Source: Moniliella sp. 'wahieum' (Eukaryota > Basidiomycota > Moniliellomycetes > Moniliellales > Moniliellaceae). Taken from it: a DNA stretch of 64,000 nucleotides. The number at the start of each line of letters is the position of its first letter. Within the stretch, counting starts at the first letter, position 1. The stretch covers positions 124,001-188,000 of the forward strand of contig RSEE01000046.1 in assembly GCA_003971905.1 (NCBI GenBank), read 5' to 3'. Of this stretch, positions 1 through 14,738 are shown one piece after another. Position numbers and translations under genes: made by a program. A model generated the notes under the pieces. That model worked only from the letters and a program-made list of their open reading frames with translations. It had not been told where the DNA came from and ran no database searches.

Positions 1-3000
1 ACCAAGTGACGCTGAGGGAACACCGATGCTACCCGTCGCTGCTGCCGCCTTCACCTCGCCGGAGGTCTTGGTGGGGGAATCGGGGCGCGAGACCAAGAAT
101 CCATTGGATGGGTTGGCTCCAACATCTCATGGGGGTGAAACAGATGCGCTGCTAACCACTCGTGCCTTTGAACAAACGCCAATCCCGGTCGCGTTTCACT
201 CGCCATCGCAAGGTATGCACCTATCCTCCCCCCTTCTTCTCCCCCAAACACTAACACGGTTATAGATGTACTGTATATGTAGATCTCCTTCCTTCCCCAG
301 CCCAACCGAATCCAAAGATCCAGCCCTCCTCTCTCGGAATCGTCCGCCAAGACCCATGCAATGAGAATGACGATGCTTCAGCGCCCTGTCCGCCGGTGCA
401 AGCGTCTTCGATTGACGAAGATATGGCTACATCTTCATCCCAAGAAGTCTCGCCATTCATGGTAGGAGATCGGATCTTTATCGACCGCTTCTCACCTACG
501 CCACAACCTGATGGAATGAGGAAGGCAGGGAATCGTGGGCGCCCGAGCTACCGCTACCGATCCAGCTGGATGCACCTGGCTCTCTCGATCCATTTACCAA
601 CAGGGTGGAGAAATGTGTGGACGCGTGGATATCGCATCTGGTAGACTCGATTGGTCTCTTCAGTAAGCCTGCAATGGTGTCCTCGCCGCAAAGTGTCAGT
701 AGCGCCGTTCCTTCGTTCCCTGTGCCCGAGGATAGGGAGGCAATCCAGGAAGATGAGGCGGTTGATCGCTCGTTGCATGCTTCTTCGCCTACGCACCCTT
801 CCCCCCACGGAACTGGGCATGTTCCGGACCTCCCACGCTCTTTGTCCACCGAATTGGCTACAAGGATGGAGGAGGGAACCCGGTGTGGTTCTTCGAAAGA
901 GGCTAGCAACGTCCCGGAAAGGGATCCAGCTCATTTCGTGACGGGGGTCTGCCGGCGGTGGGGAGGGGCGATATGGCCAGCACGGCAGCAGACGGTCTCC
1001 AAGGTGCAATCGCACTGTACGAAGCAAACCATCGCTTGAATTTGGATCTGGAGCAGGTCAAGGGGACGTTGGCCCGACTCGCCCCTGTGTCCTGGCCCTC
1101 CTTAGCTCGTTGGACAGGATGAAGGGGGCGGTGGATGAGCTCAAGGCTGCCATCCATTCCAGCTCTCATATTCACGATGTTCTTCTCGCCCTACGTGACC
1201 CACGCAAAAGTGGAAGTACGAACCAAGAGGGCAGCCTTGATTTACCCGACGAGAAGGGCGCAACTCATTGCCATCGGGCCACGTTTCCCCTTCCCACGGA
1301 GGGGGCGACCATGAGAGGCTTCAGTTGGATATGCTCTCGGCGGGCCTGATTGACCGAATGGTGGGCGCCATCAAGAGCGCCCTCGGTCCGAGTCACATTC
1401 CCAAGTCGGCCTTGTTAGCGCAATGGCCTTGCCCATGGTTACGGACTGGTTTGAAGACTTTTGCGAAGAGGTCCGCGGCGATGTGGAATCGTCCATGTAC
1501 GACTTTATGGGCAAGGTGGCGAGATGGAGTGAAGGTGGGCTGCCTCTTCTCTTCCAGGATGAACCTCCGTCGTCCTCGTATGGGGTTCCTGACGAGGCCG
1601 GAAAAGGGAGAGACATGAGTAAGGGTCACTGTGCAGGAGGCTTTCCTGTGACCGAACCAACCAGACCGTCGTCGGTTTATTCAGAACAGGAGGTTGCGGA
1701 ACCTGAGCCAGCTGCTACCGCGAGCTTAGCCGACCTGATACGCCGTACCGGCGCTTCATTCGAACGGCATGCAGCTCGGGTGCGTACCTTGGAGCTGGTT
1801 GAGCAGTTAAAGAGAAACAAGAGCATTCCCACCTTGTCCTGGCTCAACTCCTGCAAACCCAACACTGCCAAGTCACTGTGCCCCGCCACGGCTCCGGCGT
1901 TGGGACGGACGGTTCCTGTTTCTCTTCCGCGGGCCCACGTGGGCAGACGAGATGGTGATACCGATCCTGCAGGAGGAACGGCGGATGCTTCAACAGCAGG
2001 TCGTTTTCCCTCAGCCAATCTGTGAGGGAGAAAAGTGCCTCGCTACTCGACGCTAGCCCAGTCTCGTACGCAGCATGATTTGCTCAATGACCTGAGGGCC
2101 CAAGTCAACCAGGTTCAAGCTGCTCTTGCTCATACCGAAAAGAAACGGAACGAGGCGACGATGGAGACTGTCTTGGATGGGCTGCGTGCTGTACACGCCC
2201 GTACCCAGCGCGACCAATTTCGATGGGAGCTTGCAAGTGTTACCGCGGCGGAGGAACAGTCGGTATCAAGCATGATGCAGCTGATGGAAGAGCACGACAG
2301 AGTGCAGCAACGCATCCGATTGGCCAACGAGGAGATCCAAGCTGTCAATCTACTTTGAGGAAAGAGAGGGACGACCCAAAGTGCTGGCCCGGTATGCACA
2401 ACTGGTCCAAGCATCCGAGCGTGCAGGAACGGAATCCCACAAGCAGATTCGCATCGTGACGGATCGCATGGAAGCCCAAGTCAAGATGCTCCAGAAACAA
2501 GAGTCTCTTGCCGCCCAAACAGGATGGTGAATCGCTCGCTTGGTGAACGGACTGAGCTGCTGCGCGCGTCCAGGACCGTGAGAACATAATCGCTTTGCTC
2601 CAACGACAGATCGCCATCCGCTCTTCCCCTGCCCTCGTTCCGGATGCGCAAAAGGACGGACCAAGCGGGAATGCGCCTCCCATTCCGAATGGAACCCTAC
2701 CCATCGATGAAGGTCAACCGGTGGGGCTGGGGGTACGCCAAACAGTCAAGAGCCACACCAACTGTCCGGCCACAGGCGGAGTCTTGCTGGAAAAAGAGGA
2801 AGGTGTTGAGACCGAGACCACCCCGCCACTCGCTCCGCGCCCGCCTACTCCTACTCCTACTTTGCCAACCACACCCTACCTATCACCCACCAAGATGAAA
2901 GTCTCCCCGCCGCCCACATCCTTGCCTCTGGCCGCTTTGCTGCTGCCTGTTACTGCGCCGCCTGGTATCCTTCTACTTTTTCCTCGAGGAAAAGGATCTT

Positions 3001-3107
3001 GCTGTTTCCAGTGCGGGGGAGAACCAAGCCCGTCGCGCTGGGTCCCATTGGTCCCGGATGGCCTGGACCATGTGGTCCAAGTGGACCAGGATGGATGGTG
3101 GAGTTGA
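1..3107 (+). CDS. unidentified coiled-coil protein, frameshifted, possibly 5'-partial
   Basis: I do not recognise the family. The first exon is open from the window edge, with an ATG at 26, so the gene may start upstream. An intron fits at 213-300 (GTATGC...CCCCAG), and the join keeps a Ser/Pro-rich frame open into 301-560. Protein-like sequence then passes through several frames. A segment near 570-680 reads SLDPFTNRVEKCVDAWISHL. The block at 2035-2350 is strongly helical and coiled-coil-like (LLNDLRAQVNQVQAALAHTE), and it continues in another frame to 2528 with KVLARYAQLVQASERAG. A Pro/Thr-rich tail runs to a stop at 3107. At least four indels are needed to join it. No catalytic motif is visible. 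A structural or scaffold role would be a guess. The N-terminal extent and the last 300 bp are least certain. Confidence 0.45.
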
Positions 3108-4472
3108 GCGGCTGGAGCGAATGGCTCCCTCGAGCAGCTGCAGCGAATGGCTCCCGACAGAAAAGAGGGGGGCTGTGCCCTGTTGTGCCGGCGCCCGTCG
3201 GTGCATGGTGCATTGGAACGACTGAGGTCCGAGACCAGATACTCGCGGTATGGCTTGGGACATGTGACACGGGACATATGGGATCTGGGACTCCCATGGG
3301 ACCGGTACGGACGGCATTATGCGCCCTGGTTCGCTTTTTAGGCGGGGCACGCGCACTAAAGTACAGAGTACATAGAAGCACTGGTGCATGATGTGAAACT
3401 CGAACATCAGTTGAACGTTGAACATTGCAATTCCCCTTTGACAAGTGACATGTGACATGTGACATGCAGTGCCATGCACATGCGGCATGGGCGCCATGGG
3501 CAATCGCCAAGTGCCTAATCTCAGATCTCAGATCAGATCTCAGGGGGACCAGGAAGGCAGGGGGAGGTATTAAGGACCCGCACCCGGCCAGCACAGGCGC
3601 CGCAGCCGGCTTGGATGTACATGGGCGTGACGAACTGGACAGAGGCCTCCTCGCACTCGCGGCATCCCACGACCCAAGCTATGCAAACGGGATGTGCAGA
3701 GCGCCAAGCCAAGCGCTTTCAAGCTTCGAGTCGGCTGGGTGTGCCTGAAGGGCAGCCGGACAGAGGGGGGCAGAGAGCACTTCGTACGTAGTGCTTCGCA
3801 CTTGGCGCATAGCAACAAAAGCAGCATAATGAGTACGGTGTACGTACGCTGTGTTCTCCACCGGCTGGCCACCACTCTGGTCCAGCTTCCAGGGTTAGTC
3901 CGGGGCAGCGCCTGCAGCAGCCCGGTCCCATGCTGGATCCAACCCCACATTCACGCGTCACGCGCCACACATCATCCATCAGCGCATCAGCCGCATCGAT
4001 ATCGAACAGCAATCACCGAAATCATCCATCCCACCAGGGCTTCCGTACCAGCATGCGCATACTCGGTCTGGTACTCCGTGCGTTGCGCGGCAGAGGAGAC
4101 CGGGATGCGGTACCGTGGGACAGAGTGGCGAGGTGCTGTGTCTGGCTGCGGCGCCACAGGACAGCATGCCATTGCTATCGATGCTACGGCAGTCTCCGCA
4201 GCGTCACAGTCACATGTCATATGCTAGCCGAGTATGCTTGTACTATGTGGCCACACCACCAGAGAAGAGGATCGATGGGGTTGTCTGCCTGTTCCTGTCC
4301 TCAATGTGCTAGCCCTCCATAATGTCCAGGCTCCAATAATTGCTCAACCTCCTGAAGACTTCGTCTCCTCCCCTCTGCCCCCAACCATCCTCCCTCCCTC
4401 CACCACCTCCTCCTAGTCTACCTCACTACATCCACCCTTCTCTTCCGTCATCTCCTTCCTTCTCACGCCCGA
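3108..4472. other. intergenic spacer with short palindromic repeats
   Basis: No convincing gene. The stretch holds several period-7 palindrome islands (AACGTT at 3414, ACATGT repeats at 3448-3466, AGATCT at 3523 and 3535, ACGCGT at 3953). The last 150 bp before the metacaspase ATG is rich in C and T, as expected of a fungal promoter or 5' UTR. Confidence 0.6.
3411..3467. repeat. period-7 palindrome island (AACGTT, ACATGT)
   Basis: AACGTT at 3414-3419 is followed after one base by AACATT. From 3445 the unit GACATGT repeats: ACATGT at 3448-3453 and 3455-3460, then the variant ACATGC at 3462. Each copy is a 6-bp palindrome plus one spacer base. The sequence is non-coding. Confidence 0.8.
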
Positions 4473-5946
4473 ATGTCCTTCTACGGCCACAATCCTCATG
4501 GCAGGTACGTGCTTCTTATATTCGACCTTCTTCCGCCTCCGTGCGGCAGGCTGACTCCTCCATACTTTCTGCCCTCTCAGTTGGGCCCCGCAGCCTGGCC
4601 CTCCTCCCTTCCCCCAGGGCAATGGTGGCGGCTTCCCTGACAACTACAACTACAATAACAACATGGGAGGTGGTTTTGCCCCTCAGGCTGGTCCTCCTCC
4701 TCCCCCCCCGCAAGGGTACGGTCCTCCCGGGGGAGGGTATCCGCCCATGCCTGGCCCCCCTCCGGGGCCGGGGTACCACCAGGGAGGGGGCTTTCCCCCC
4801 CAGCCTCCGCCTCCGCCTCAACCGTCGGGGCTGCCTGCTGCTCCACCCCCCTCCGGTCCTCCGCTTACTGTGGGGTGGGGAGTTGCTCCCCAAGGCCCGA
4901 TTGGTCCCCCAGCGTATCAGAATATGCCAGTCCGTTACATTCGCCCCACTGGTCAGGTCATGGAAATGGGATGCACTACGAGTACTCAACCATGACGGGC
5001 AAGCGCAAGGCGTTGCTGATTGGCATCAACTATGTTGGTTCCAACGCTGCGCTGCGAGGCTGCTGGAACGACGTGGACAATATCCGCAACTTTTTGATTA
5101 CCCGGTGCAATTACAGGCCAGAGGACATGGTCATCCTGACCGATCGTGACCCCAACCCGCGGAGCCATCCCACCCGTGCCAACATGACCGCCGCCATGCA
5201 CTGGCTTGTGGCCGGGGCCAGCCCGGGCGACGCGCTCTTTTTCCAGTACTCTGGCCACGGTGGCCAGGTACAGGCTCGTCAAGGGGACGAGACTGACGGC
5301 CTGAACGAGACGATCATTCCGGTCGACTTTCGGATCACGGGCCAAATGGAAGATGATGAGCTGCATGCGATCATGGTCCGTCCCCTCCCCATTGGCTGTC
5401 GCTTGACCGCCCTGTTCGACTCGTGCCATTCGGGTACGGTACTTGATTTGCCATACGTCTACGCAACTAGTGGCAAGGTCAAGGAGGAAAAAATCTGGAC
5501 CGGAATCGGTAAGGGCATGCTTGTGGCTGCGGCAGACTATGTTCAAGGTGATTTGATCGGCGTGGTCACGGGCTTGTTCAGCACCGCCGTAGCAGCCAGG
5601 AGAACATCTGTGGCCAAGAATAAGACCAAGCTTACTCGCTCTTCGGGGGCAGATGTGGTGATGCTATCGGGATGCAAGGATTCGCAGACGTCCGCGGACG
5701 CAATTGAAGCTAACAAGGCTACCGGTGCTTGCTCTTGGGCGTTTATTACGGTGATGAATAAGTATCCCCGCTTGACCTACAACCAGCTGCTCAATGCTGT
5801 ACGCGACGAGCTCGTGGCCAAGTACTCGCAAAAGCCCCAGGTACGTTTTTGTCTTGTCTGTTTCTTACTACCCTGCTGACTTGGACTTTCTTTGATAGTT
5901 GTCGGCCAGCCACCCCATCGACATGTCGCTCACTTTCATCATCTAG
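4473..5946 (+). CDS. MCA1: metacaspase (type I, fungal Yca1/Mca1-like)
   Basis: Cysteine peptidase of clan CD; metacaspases cleave after Arg or Lys and act in stress response, protein quality control and cell death. Exon 1 (4473-4504, MSFYGHNPHG) is joined across intron 4505-4580 to a Pro/Gly/Gln-rich prodomain of about 130 residues. The peptidase domain begins at KRKALLIGINY near 5002. The catalytic His is in FQYSGHGGQ near 5255 and the catalytic Cys in LFDSCHSG at 5424. A second intron at 5841-5898 precedes a last exon encoding LSASHPIDMSLTFII and a stop at 5946, the usual fungal metacaspase ending. One frameshift lies near 4960 between the prodomain and the YEYS segment just before the catalytic domain. 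Apart from that the p20 and p10 regions are open and complete. Confidence 0.93.
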
Positions 5947-6796
5947 GTGTAAAGGGGCGGGTCTACTGTTGCATTTTTTCGATTGCTTTTCTTTTTGCAC
6001 CATTATGGATGCGGAGATGTGTCACGGCCGTTTTAATGTGATCGGACACAGAAGTAACCTTCAAGCTTCACATGCACAGAATCGTATAAGAACGTCACAG
6101 CGACGCTCTACTACTACTATAGCACACTTCATAGACATCATCGTGCAAGTTTAACATCAAGGCAGCACTGGGTACTGGCGGTAGAAGCGATATAGAGGTG
6201 TAGAGCTTATGAAGCTTGAATAAGCTTCAAACCTCAACATGATTCGTTCTCCATGACGACGCGAGGGTACTACGCTCCGGCCACAGTTCGGTAACGCTTC
6301 AAAAAGCTTCATATGAACGTTGGACCATCTCCAAAGTTCCCACCGTCGCGCTAACATTTTTTTTCGACCGTTGTGCCCACATCTCCATACCTGGCATCTT
6401 CAATCGCTCTCTCATCAACCAACCGAATTTACGCGTACACTACATTTGGTTTGGTAACGAATGGTGCGGGGCATAGGGGCCCCTAACCTGCGGAGGGAAA
6501 TGCCCATTGACTTTCGATTTAGGTGAGGGCTATAGCTGACCAGCAGACGCTGGATGAGCGAAGAACCTCCCAGGTAGATGCTTCTGGTATATCAGTGTTC
6601 GAGTTTTGCGAGTAATATGGACGCAGCAAGGGCATGCTTAGTCGGCGGGCTTAGGGAGAACGTGAAATGTTGAAACGCGGCGATTGGCTCGGGCAGCTCG
6701 GACCTACTTGGGGGCGAACAACATGGGGCTGGGTATGGGTAGAAGCGAGCATCGCACACATGATCCATGGTCCTCCACCGCATCCTGCCCCGCCGA
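5947..6796. other. intergenic spacer
   Basis: Holds the 3' flank of the metacaspase gene and the upstream region of the EVE-domain gene. No supported gene. AAGCTT palindromes lie at 6212, 6222 and near 6304, in the same GAAGCTT context that recurs elsewhere in the window. Confidence 0.55.
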
Positions 6797-7585
6797 ATGA
6801 CGCCACCCACAGCCAAGGAGCTGGCGCTGACTACCGACAGGTGGCTGTTCAAAGTCGAGCCCGAACCACGTTTTGAAGACGGGAAGGATGTGTCGCTGAG
6901 CGTCGAGGCGCTCGCTGCGCTCCCGACCGTATTACCTCCTGGGATGGGGTGCGCAACCCCCAAGCATGCGGCTTTATGCGCGACCGCATGCGCGTGGGGC
7001 AACTGGGATTGATGTACTACTCCAACCAAGCTACCAGGCGTCGTCGCAACCCTCAAGATTGTTCGGGAGGGCTACCCTGACCACACAGCCGACGGGTACG
7101 ACCCTGCTTCTTCCAAGCCAGCACGGTGGTACATGGTCGACGTTCAGCTGCAAGACCGGCTAGCACACTATGTACCGCTCTGGCTGCTCAAGATGCTTAA
7201 GCAACCGGATCATCTCACCCGCGAGCAGCGCGAGGACCTGGCTTACTTGTCGGACGAGCAACTGGCTTCCATATGCGCCATGCCCCTCGTCCAACCTGGT
7301 CGGCTGAGCGTCCAACCGGTCCCGCCCACTGCATACGAGACAGTCCTTCTCCTTGGCGCCAAGGGGGGTTTGATGGTGCTCATTGGCCTGTGCCAGGCAC
7401 TTCGGCCGCCAAGAGTGCCGCTAAATCCGCTCCTGTCAAGACGCCACCTCGCCAGCTCATAAGGAGAAGGAACGGGAAACTGTCGAGCCGAGCAGGAAAA
7501 GGTCAAACAGGCGGATGAGATGGTAGCTAGGGACGATGCCACGCCACGAACGGTCAGCACGTGTGGCCAAGAGGCCCTAGTTTGA
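6797..7585 (+). CDS. EVE-domain protein (THYN1-like)
   Basis: EVE domains belong to the PUA-like fold related to YTH and are thought to bind modified nucleic acid bases; the eukaryotic relative is thymocyte nuclear protein 1. The domain starts with DRWLFKVEPEPRFEDGKDVS, continues in a second frame as TSWDGVRN...FMRDRMRVGQLGLMYYSN (about 6930-7030), and in a third as GVVATLKIVREGYPDHTA and ARWYMVDVQL (7031-7165), closing with MPLVQPGRLSVQPV near 7280-7325. That is the full family motif order. At least two indels split it. A charged C-terminal tail can be followed to a stop at 7585, but its frame is uncertain. The start at 6797 (MTPPTAKEL) is chosen because the domain normally begins close to the N-terminus. 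Confidence 0.82.
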
Positions 7586-8110
7586 TCAATCCTCGCGTGT
7601 CGTATCTGCATTCGCAGAGCCACGACGCGTGCCGTTACACTCCCAGCCGCATCTCAGATCTCAAGGCTCGAGGGCCAATGGTATGGATGTGAACGTTTCG
7701 GGTCGACTCGGTGCTGCTCACTTATTAGCTTCATTCGCCGAGCAGCTGCGGGGGTTAAGAAGGGAACGACTGGTCTGCTGTAGCTGAACGTAGAACCAGG
7801 CTGCACCAACCAGGCTGCCTAACCATCCCTTGTCAGGCATGTCACATGCCAAGGTCACGTGGGCACGCCTGCATCCCACACGGACGTGAAAGTTTTCCCT
7901 GCGTGTTGCTGCAAGCACGGGCACCCTTCCTCCGGGACAGGGGCAGCGGGACTGGTGCACTGTCCCCATGCCATACCCAAAGTACACTGGCGCTCTGGCG
8001 CTGCTTTTCGCTACGGTCTGACGTGTGGCTCGTTGGGCCCGCGTAGGGCACGAAAGGAGCTAGCGCCGCTGGCTCGCGTCTGTTCTCTCTCCACCATCTG
8101 TGCCGACGCG
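7586..8110. other. intergenic spacer
   Basis: No supported gene. The last 60 bp before the HMG gene start is C/T-rich and probably the 5' UTR or core promoter. Confidence 0.5.
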
Positions 8111-9578
8111 ATGGAAGGCCAGGCCAGTGCACACGCCGCGTACATGCACGCCAGCCAGTTTGGCACCCACCCCCAGGCCCACCAGATGCCTCAGGGTGGC
8201 GAGCACGCGTACGCCTCCGCCAGTACGTCCTGTTTGCCTCCGCGCCCCTGGCGTTACGCGTAGGGGAGGCGCTGGTCAAGGCCAACCCTCTCGCCTCCAC
8301 TCTCCCTGACCTCACTTTTCTCCTCTTCCCTCTCACACAGATCACCACCCTGTCTATGGCTACAACCTTCCGCAGGGATATGCTTACGGGTACAACCCCA
8401 ATGTCTACGGCGGTTTCCAGACCTCAATGGTCAACCCGGCAATCATGGGAGGCGAGCCCATTCGGCTCAAGGCGAGAACGCGGCTGGGGCCGCTCAGGCT
8501 GCCGCTGCGGCCAATAATATGCAGCACTACATGCCCTACCAGTCCCATTACTTTGCCAACAACGCGCAGGGTGCAGCCCAGAACAACCCTGCCGCCTATA
8601 CCGACATGGTCTCCGCTGCTTCCCACGCCGTGAACAAGGCGACCAAGCCCAAAGCCGAGGTGCGCACCCCTTCGTTTTCGTTTTCTCTTTCCCATTCGCT
8701 TTGGTCCACGTCGAAAATTCTAACCTTTATTTTTCTCCTCACAGAAGATTACCGAGGGCCCCAAAAGATTCTCCGTGCACGTCTTAAGCAGCCGAAACAG
8801 GCCCCCTCGGCGTGGCAGCTTTTCTTCAACGAAGAGCTAGCCACACTTCGTCAAGCCAACCCTGGAGAGCGAATGAATGTGGCGCACGCCTCCAAGGCCG
8901 CTGGGGAAAAGTACAATGCGTTGCCTGCTTCGAAAAAGGCCAAGTATCAACAGGAGAGCTTGCGTCTCAAGGCCCAATGGGAGAAGGACATGATCAGTTG
9001 GAAGGAGTCTCTCTCACCGGAAGACATTAAGCTGGAGAACGCGTACCGTACGCAGCAACGGAAGGCAGGCAAGAGTCGCAAGTCTAATCTCAAGGACCCC
9101 CGCTCCCAAGAAGCCTATGTCCGCATACTTTTTGTTTTTGCGTGCCATCCGCGCATCTCCTGAGATGAAGAAGTCAGTCTTTGGTGAAGCTGAAGAAATG
9201 ACCAAGCAGAGTGTTCTTGCCGTCTCAAATGGCGCGAGCTTCCCGAGGAGGAAAAGAAGCCCTTCATTATGAAGGCCGAGCAGGACAAGGCGGTATGACG
9301 AGGCTCGCAAGACCTATGAAAGCCATGTCCCAAGGCCTAAACCCGGCCGCCGCTGCGACCAAGCCTACGAGGCTGGCCTGTCCGTTGCAGCCCAGATGGC
9401 AGCGAACAATCCGGCGATTCAGAAGCTGCAAGCGAGAGGCTTGCCCCCCGGCATCTCTTTTGACATAAAGGAGGAAGAGCCTGAGAGCAAGGCTGCTCCC
9501 ACCCTCTCTCCGCTCAAGTCCAAGAAGAAAAAGACAGTGCCGATGGTTGATACTAAGCCTCTCGTCTCGGCTCAGTAA
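8111..9578 (+). CDS. protein with two HMG boxes
   Basis: DNA-bending chromatin or mitochondrial-nucleoid type protein. Exon 1 (8111-8222) encodes a Gln/His/Ala-rich N-terminus; intron 8223-8340; exon 2 encodes a Tyr/Gly/Asn-rich region. A second intron begins after KPKAE near 8660 (GTGCGC) and ends in CTCACAG near 8744. HMG box 1 reads PKQAPSAWQLFFNEEL...KAAGEKYNALPASKKAKYQQES (about 8798-8990). Box 2 is spread over three frames: APKKPMSAYFLFLRAIRASP, then KWRELPEEEKKPFIMKAEQD, then YDEARKTYESH (about 9098-9330). The C-terminus is acidic then basic (KSKKKKTVP), ending at TAA 9576-9578. At least four indels. Whether it acts in nucleus or mitochondrion cannot be told. Confidence 0.88.
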
Positions 9579-10063
9579 CGTGCTGCCAGCAGTGTCTATC
9601 GTCCGCGGGTGATGTCCGATCGGTCCTCCGTTTTCTGTTTCTGCCCTGCCTCTTCTCTCTTGACGTTAGCTCATTTTCTTGTCCTTCCTGTCTCTACTAA
9701 GTTTCGTTTCGTTTCGTTTCGCTTTCTCCTTCTCGTGTGCGTCCGCTACAGCGGTGGGCCGGTCTCTCTGTCTCCCTTCAGCACGCTTTTGTCCCTGCAG
9801 TCCTGTGCGCGAGCTGTGTACGCCATCACCCTGTGGCTGTTGTCTACTTGGCTTGATCTTCCGATGATGTTGTTTGCTCAATCTCGTGACGTGGCCGAGG
9901 GAAAGTCTGTAGTATTGTAGGAAAGAAGGAACAGCTGGAAGTCCGTCTCAAACACCAACCCGTGTTCAACGTTCAACAGTTCCTAAGCGAGGCAAGAATG
10001 TAGCGACAGGGAGAAAAATGATGCAGCGGAGGAACGTGTGGGGCACATTGGCTTTCAAGAATT
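9579..10063. other. convergent 3' spacer
   Basis: T/C-rich 3' flank of the HMG gene with a short GTTTC tandem run at about 9703-9722. A palindromic AACGTT with flanking CAACGTTCAAC lies at 9966-9976. No gene seen. Confidence 0.5.
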
Positions 10064-10526
10064 TCAAGCGTCCTTGTCCTTGTCCGTCGGCTTGTCAGCG
10101 GCCGCGGGCTTGCCAAAATCGATCTTCTGCTCCTTGTCATCGGAGGGCGCAGGATGACCAGTTCATGGCCCGTGTTGCGTTTGTAGTTCTCTGCGTTCTG
10201 GTGGTACTTGCCCTTGAGATGCGCAATCTCGTGGCGGATGCGGTCCACATCAGCTCGCTTCTGCGGCGCTTGGGGTCAGGGGCCGACATGCTGTGCACGG
10301 GGGAGGCGAGAGCCAGGAAGATAACGGCAACGAGCGCCGCGGTGGGGAGGCGGGAGAAGGTGCGCGTGGTGGAAAGAGACACAGTTGCAGCGAAGCTTGC
10401 TGCAAAGATGGAAATGGGGTGGTGGTGGTGGGAGAGCAGTGCGTCGAAAGAGCAGCGAGCAATGCCACATGTCGACCTGGCTGCGGGTGCCAAGGCCATG
10501 GCTTGCGAGTGCGCCCCTGACGTCAT
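10064..10526 (-). CDS. small hypothetical protein with hydrophobic N-terminal segment
   Basis: Not recognised. On the minus strand a frame carrying LPTAALVAVIFLALASPVHS (a signal peptide or membrane anchor) and SAPDPKRR leads, after one frameshift near 10250, into VDRIRHEIAHLKGKYHQNAE, then YKRNTGHELVIL. After a second shift near 10150 it runs into DKEQKIDFGKPAAADKPTDK and a stop at 10064. The helical, charged block looks constrained, and the Lys/Asp-rich tail resembles small mitochondrial or ER membrane proteins, but I cannot name a family. The start is uncertain; ATGs exist at 10526 and just downstream. It lies tail to tail with the HMG gene. Confidence 0.42.
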
Positions 10527-10839
10527 CGTTCCAGCACGGGCGCTGTTGCGGCGCAGAGCGCTCGCTGAGCTCAGCCATCCAGTAGCGGCACTGCGCTACA
10601 GTGCCTGCCGTTAGACCATGTGCACAGTGCACGGCCATCCTTGCGGCGGGGGTTGCATGTGGGCTGGGCTGGCCGCAGGGCAAGCACGTGACCTGTTACA
10701 GCGGCTGCAATTCTAAATTCACACACGCAACTGCTTCCAGCAACTATCTATTCGCGCACACAAGGGTGGTGTGACTGGGGTGCGCCATACTTTGCCTGTC
10801 GGAGCCCTCCCGCAGGACGAAGCAGACAGATGCCGATCC

Positions 10840-13461
<2,622 letters not shown>

Positions 13462-14248
13462 TGCACACTTTTTTTCGTCGTACTTGCCTTTGATGTTCCT
13501 GCCATACGAATCCTAGTAGGTAGCTCTGGTTGACTTCTCGTTGGCCAACACTGTTCTCGAGAATAGACCAGCTGTTGGCTCGAGGCTGGCTTATTACGCC
13601 TACTCCCCAAAGAAACTTGATGAGCGTGCCTCATCGAGCGTCCTTCGCTTAATCTGCAGTCGTCTGATGACATCAATCAAAAGGGCATATTGAAGCCGAA
13701 ACATCAGAACACATATGAGAGATGAGGCCGCTAAGAGAAGGTCGAGCAGGCAGATTGTCGTAGGCAACGACCTCACTTAAGACCCACCCCGTACTACAAC
13801 ACCCCTTCCAAAAAGGTTTTGGGCACTACCAGGAGCTTGCTCTCAGTTGTGGAGACGGATTTCGCTCCCATGTCCACCAGGCTCATCCATATTCACTCTA
13901 CATTAGGTTTGGAAACGAATGGCGAGGTAGAAGGCAACCTGAATCAGTTTCTTTTTCCGTTACTGTCCCATCCGAACGCGGTTGCTTCAACTATTGCGCG
14001 CATCCACTTAACATTGGCGCAGCATCCAGACTCAAACGAACCCTCTCAAATCTCATCAAGCTGTAAAAAACGAGGTATGTGCATAGGCATGGAACGGCAC
14101 GACCGGTCCTCAATTTTGGATGAGTTTCTCAACGAAGAGAGCAAGGACATGGAAAAAGCACAGCCATGAGACCCACGTCCAAACGCGGACATCAGGTGTA
14201 CAGACCTGGCAGATCGATGGTCCCGAGAAGCTAAAGGCGCAAAGGCGC
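13462..14248. other. intergenic spacer
   Basis: Contains the upstream region of RIX7 and the 3' flank of RPS11. A 116-codon plus-strand open frame at 13819-14169 shows no recognisable domain and is not accepted as a gene. Confidence 0.5.
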
Positions 14249-14738
14249 TTAGAAGCGACCGAATTGCTTGGCAGCCTTCTCGAGAGCCTTGTTCTTGGTC
14301 ACCTTGAGAACGTTGAAGCGCACCGTCTTGGACAGAGGGCGGCACTGGCCAACGGTAACCTCGTCACCGACATCGACACGGAAGGCGGGCGAGCAGTGGG
14401 CGGCAAGGTTCTTGTGGCGCTTCTCGTAACGGTTGTACTTGGGCACACAAAGTGCAGGTACTCCCGGCGAATGATGATGGTGCGGGTCATCTTGGTCGAG
14501 ACGACACGGCCAGTGAGGATACGGCCACGGATCGACACAAGGCCAGTCCAGGGGCACTTCTTGTCAATGTAGGTACCGCCAATGGCAGCAGCCGGGGTCT
14601 TGAAGCCAAGGCCAATGTCCTTGTGCCAGCGCTTGGTCTTGTTGTTGACCTTCTTGCCAGCGGCCACCTTGGCGTTCTGGAAGAGGGCTGCTTCTGGAAG
14701 GCGCGCTCGTGCTGCACACCAAGCTCAACGTTGGACAT
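14249..14738 (-). CDS. RPS11: 40S ribosomal protein S11 (uS17)
   Basis: Small-subunit protein binding 18S rRNA in the body of the 40S subunit. The protein begins at 14738 with [18 protein letters not shown]. After a frameshift near 14690 it continues [20 protein letters not shown], then [20 protein letters not shown] and [17 protein letters not shown] second shift near 14448 leads into [32 protein letters not shown] and a stop at 14249. This is the entire family from first to last residue. The second shift looks like an extra TG in a TGTG run. No intron is needed inside the coding sequence. It is divergently arranged with RPS12. Because the protein is essential and otherwise intact, the breaks are probably sequencing errors. 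Confidence 0.94.

Noticed and set aside
2999-3391. Collagen-like Gly-Pro run (GPGWPGPCGPSGPGW) on the plus strand
   Set aside because: Only five to six triplets, at the end of a degenerate region; a neighbouring frame fits the upstream gene at least as well.
13819-14169. 116-codon plus-strand open frame between RIX7 and RPS11
   Set aside because: No recognisable domain, no clear promoter or homology cue, and it overlaps the 3' flank of RPS11; could be chance.
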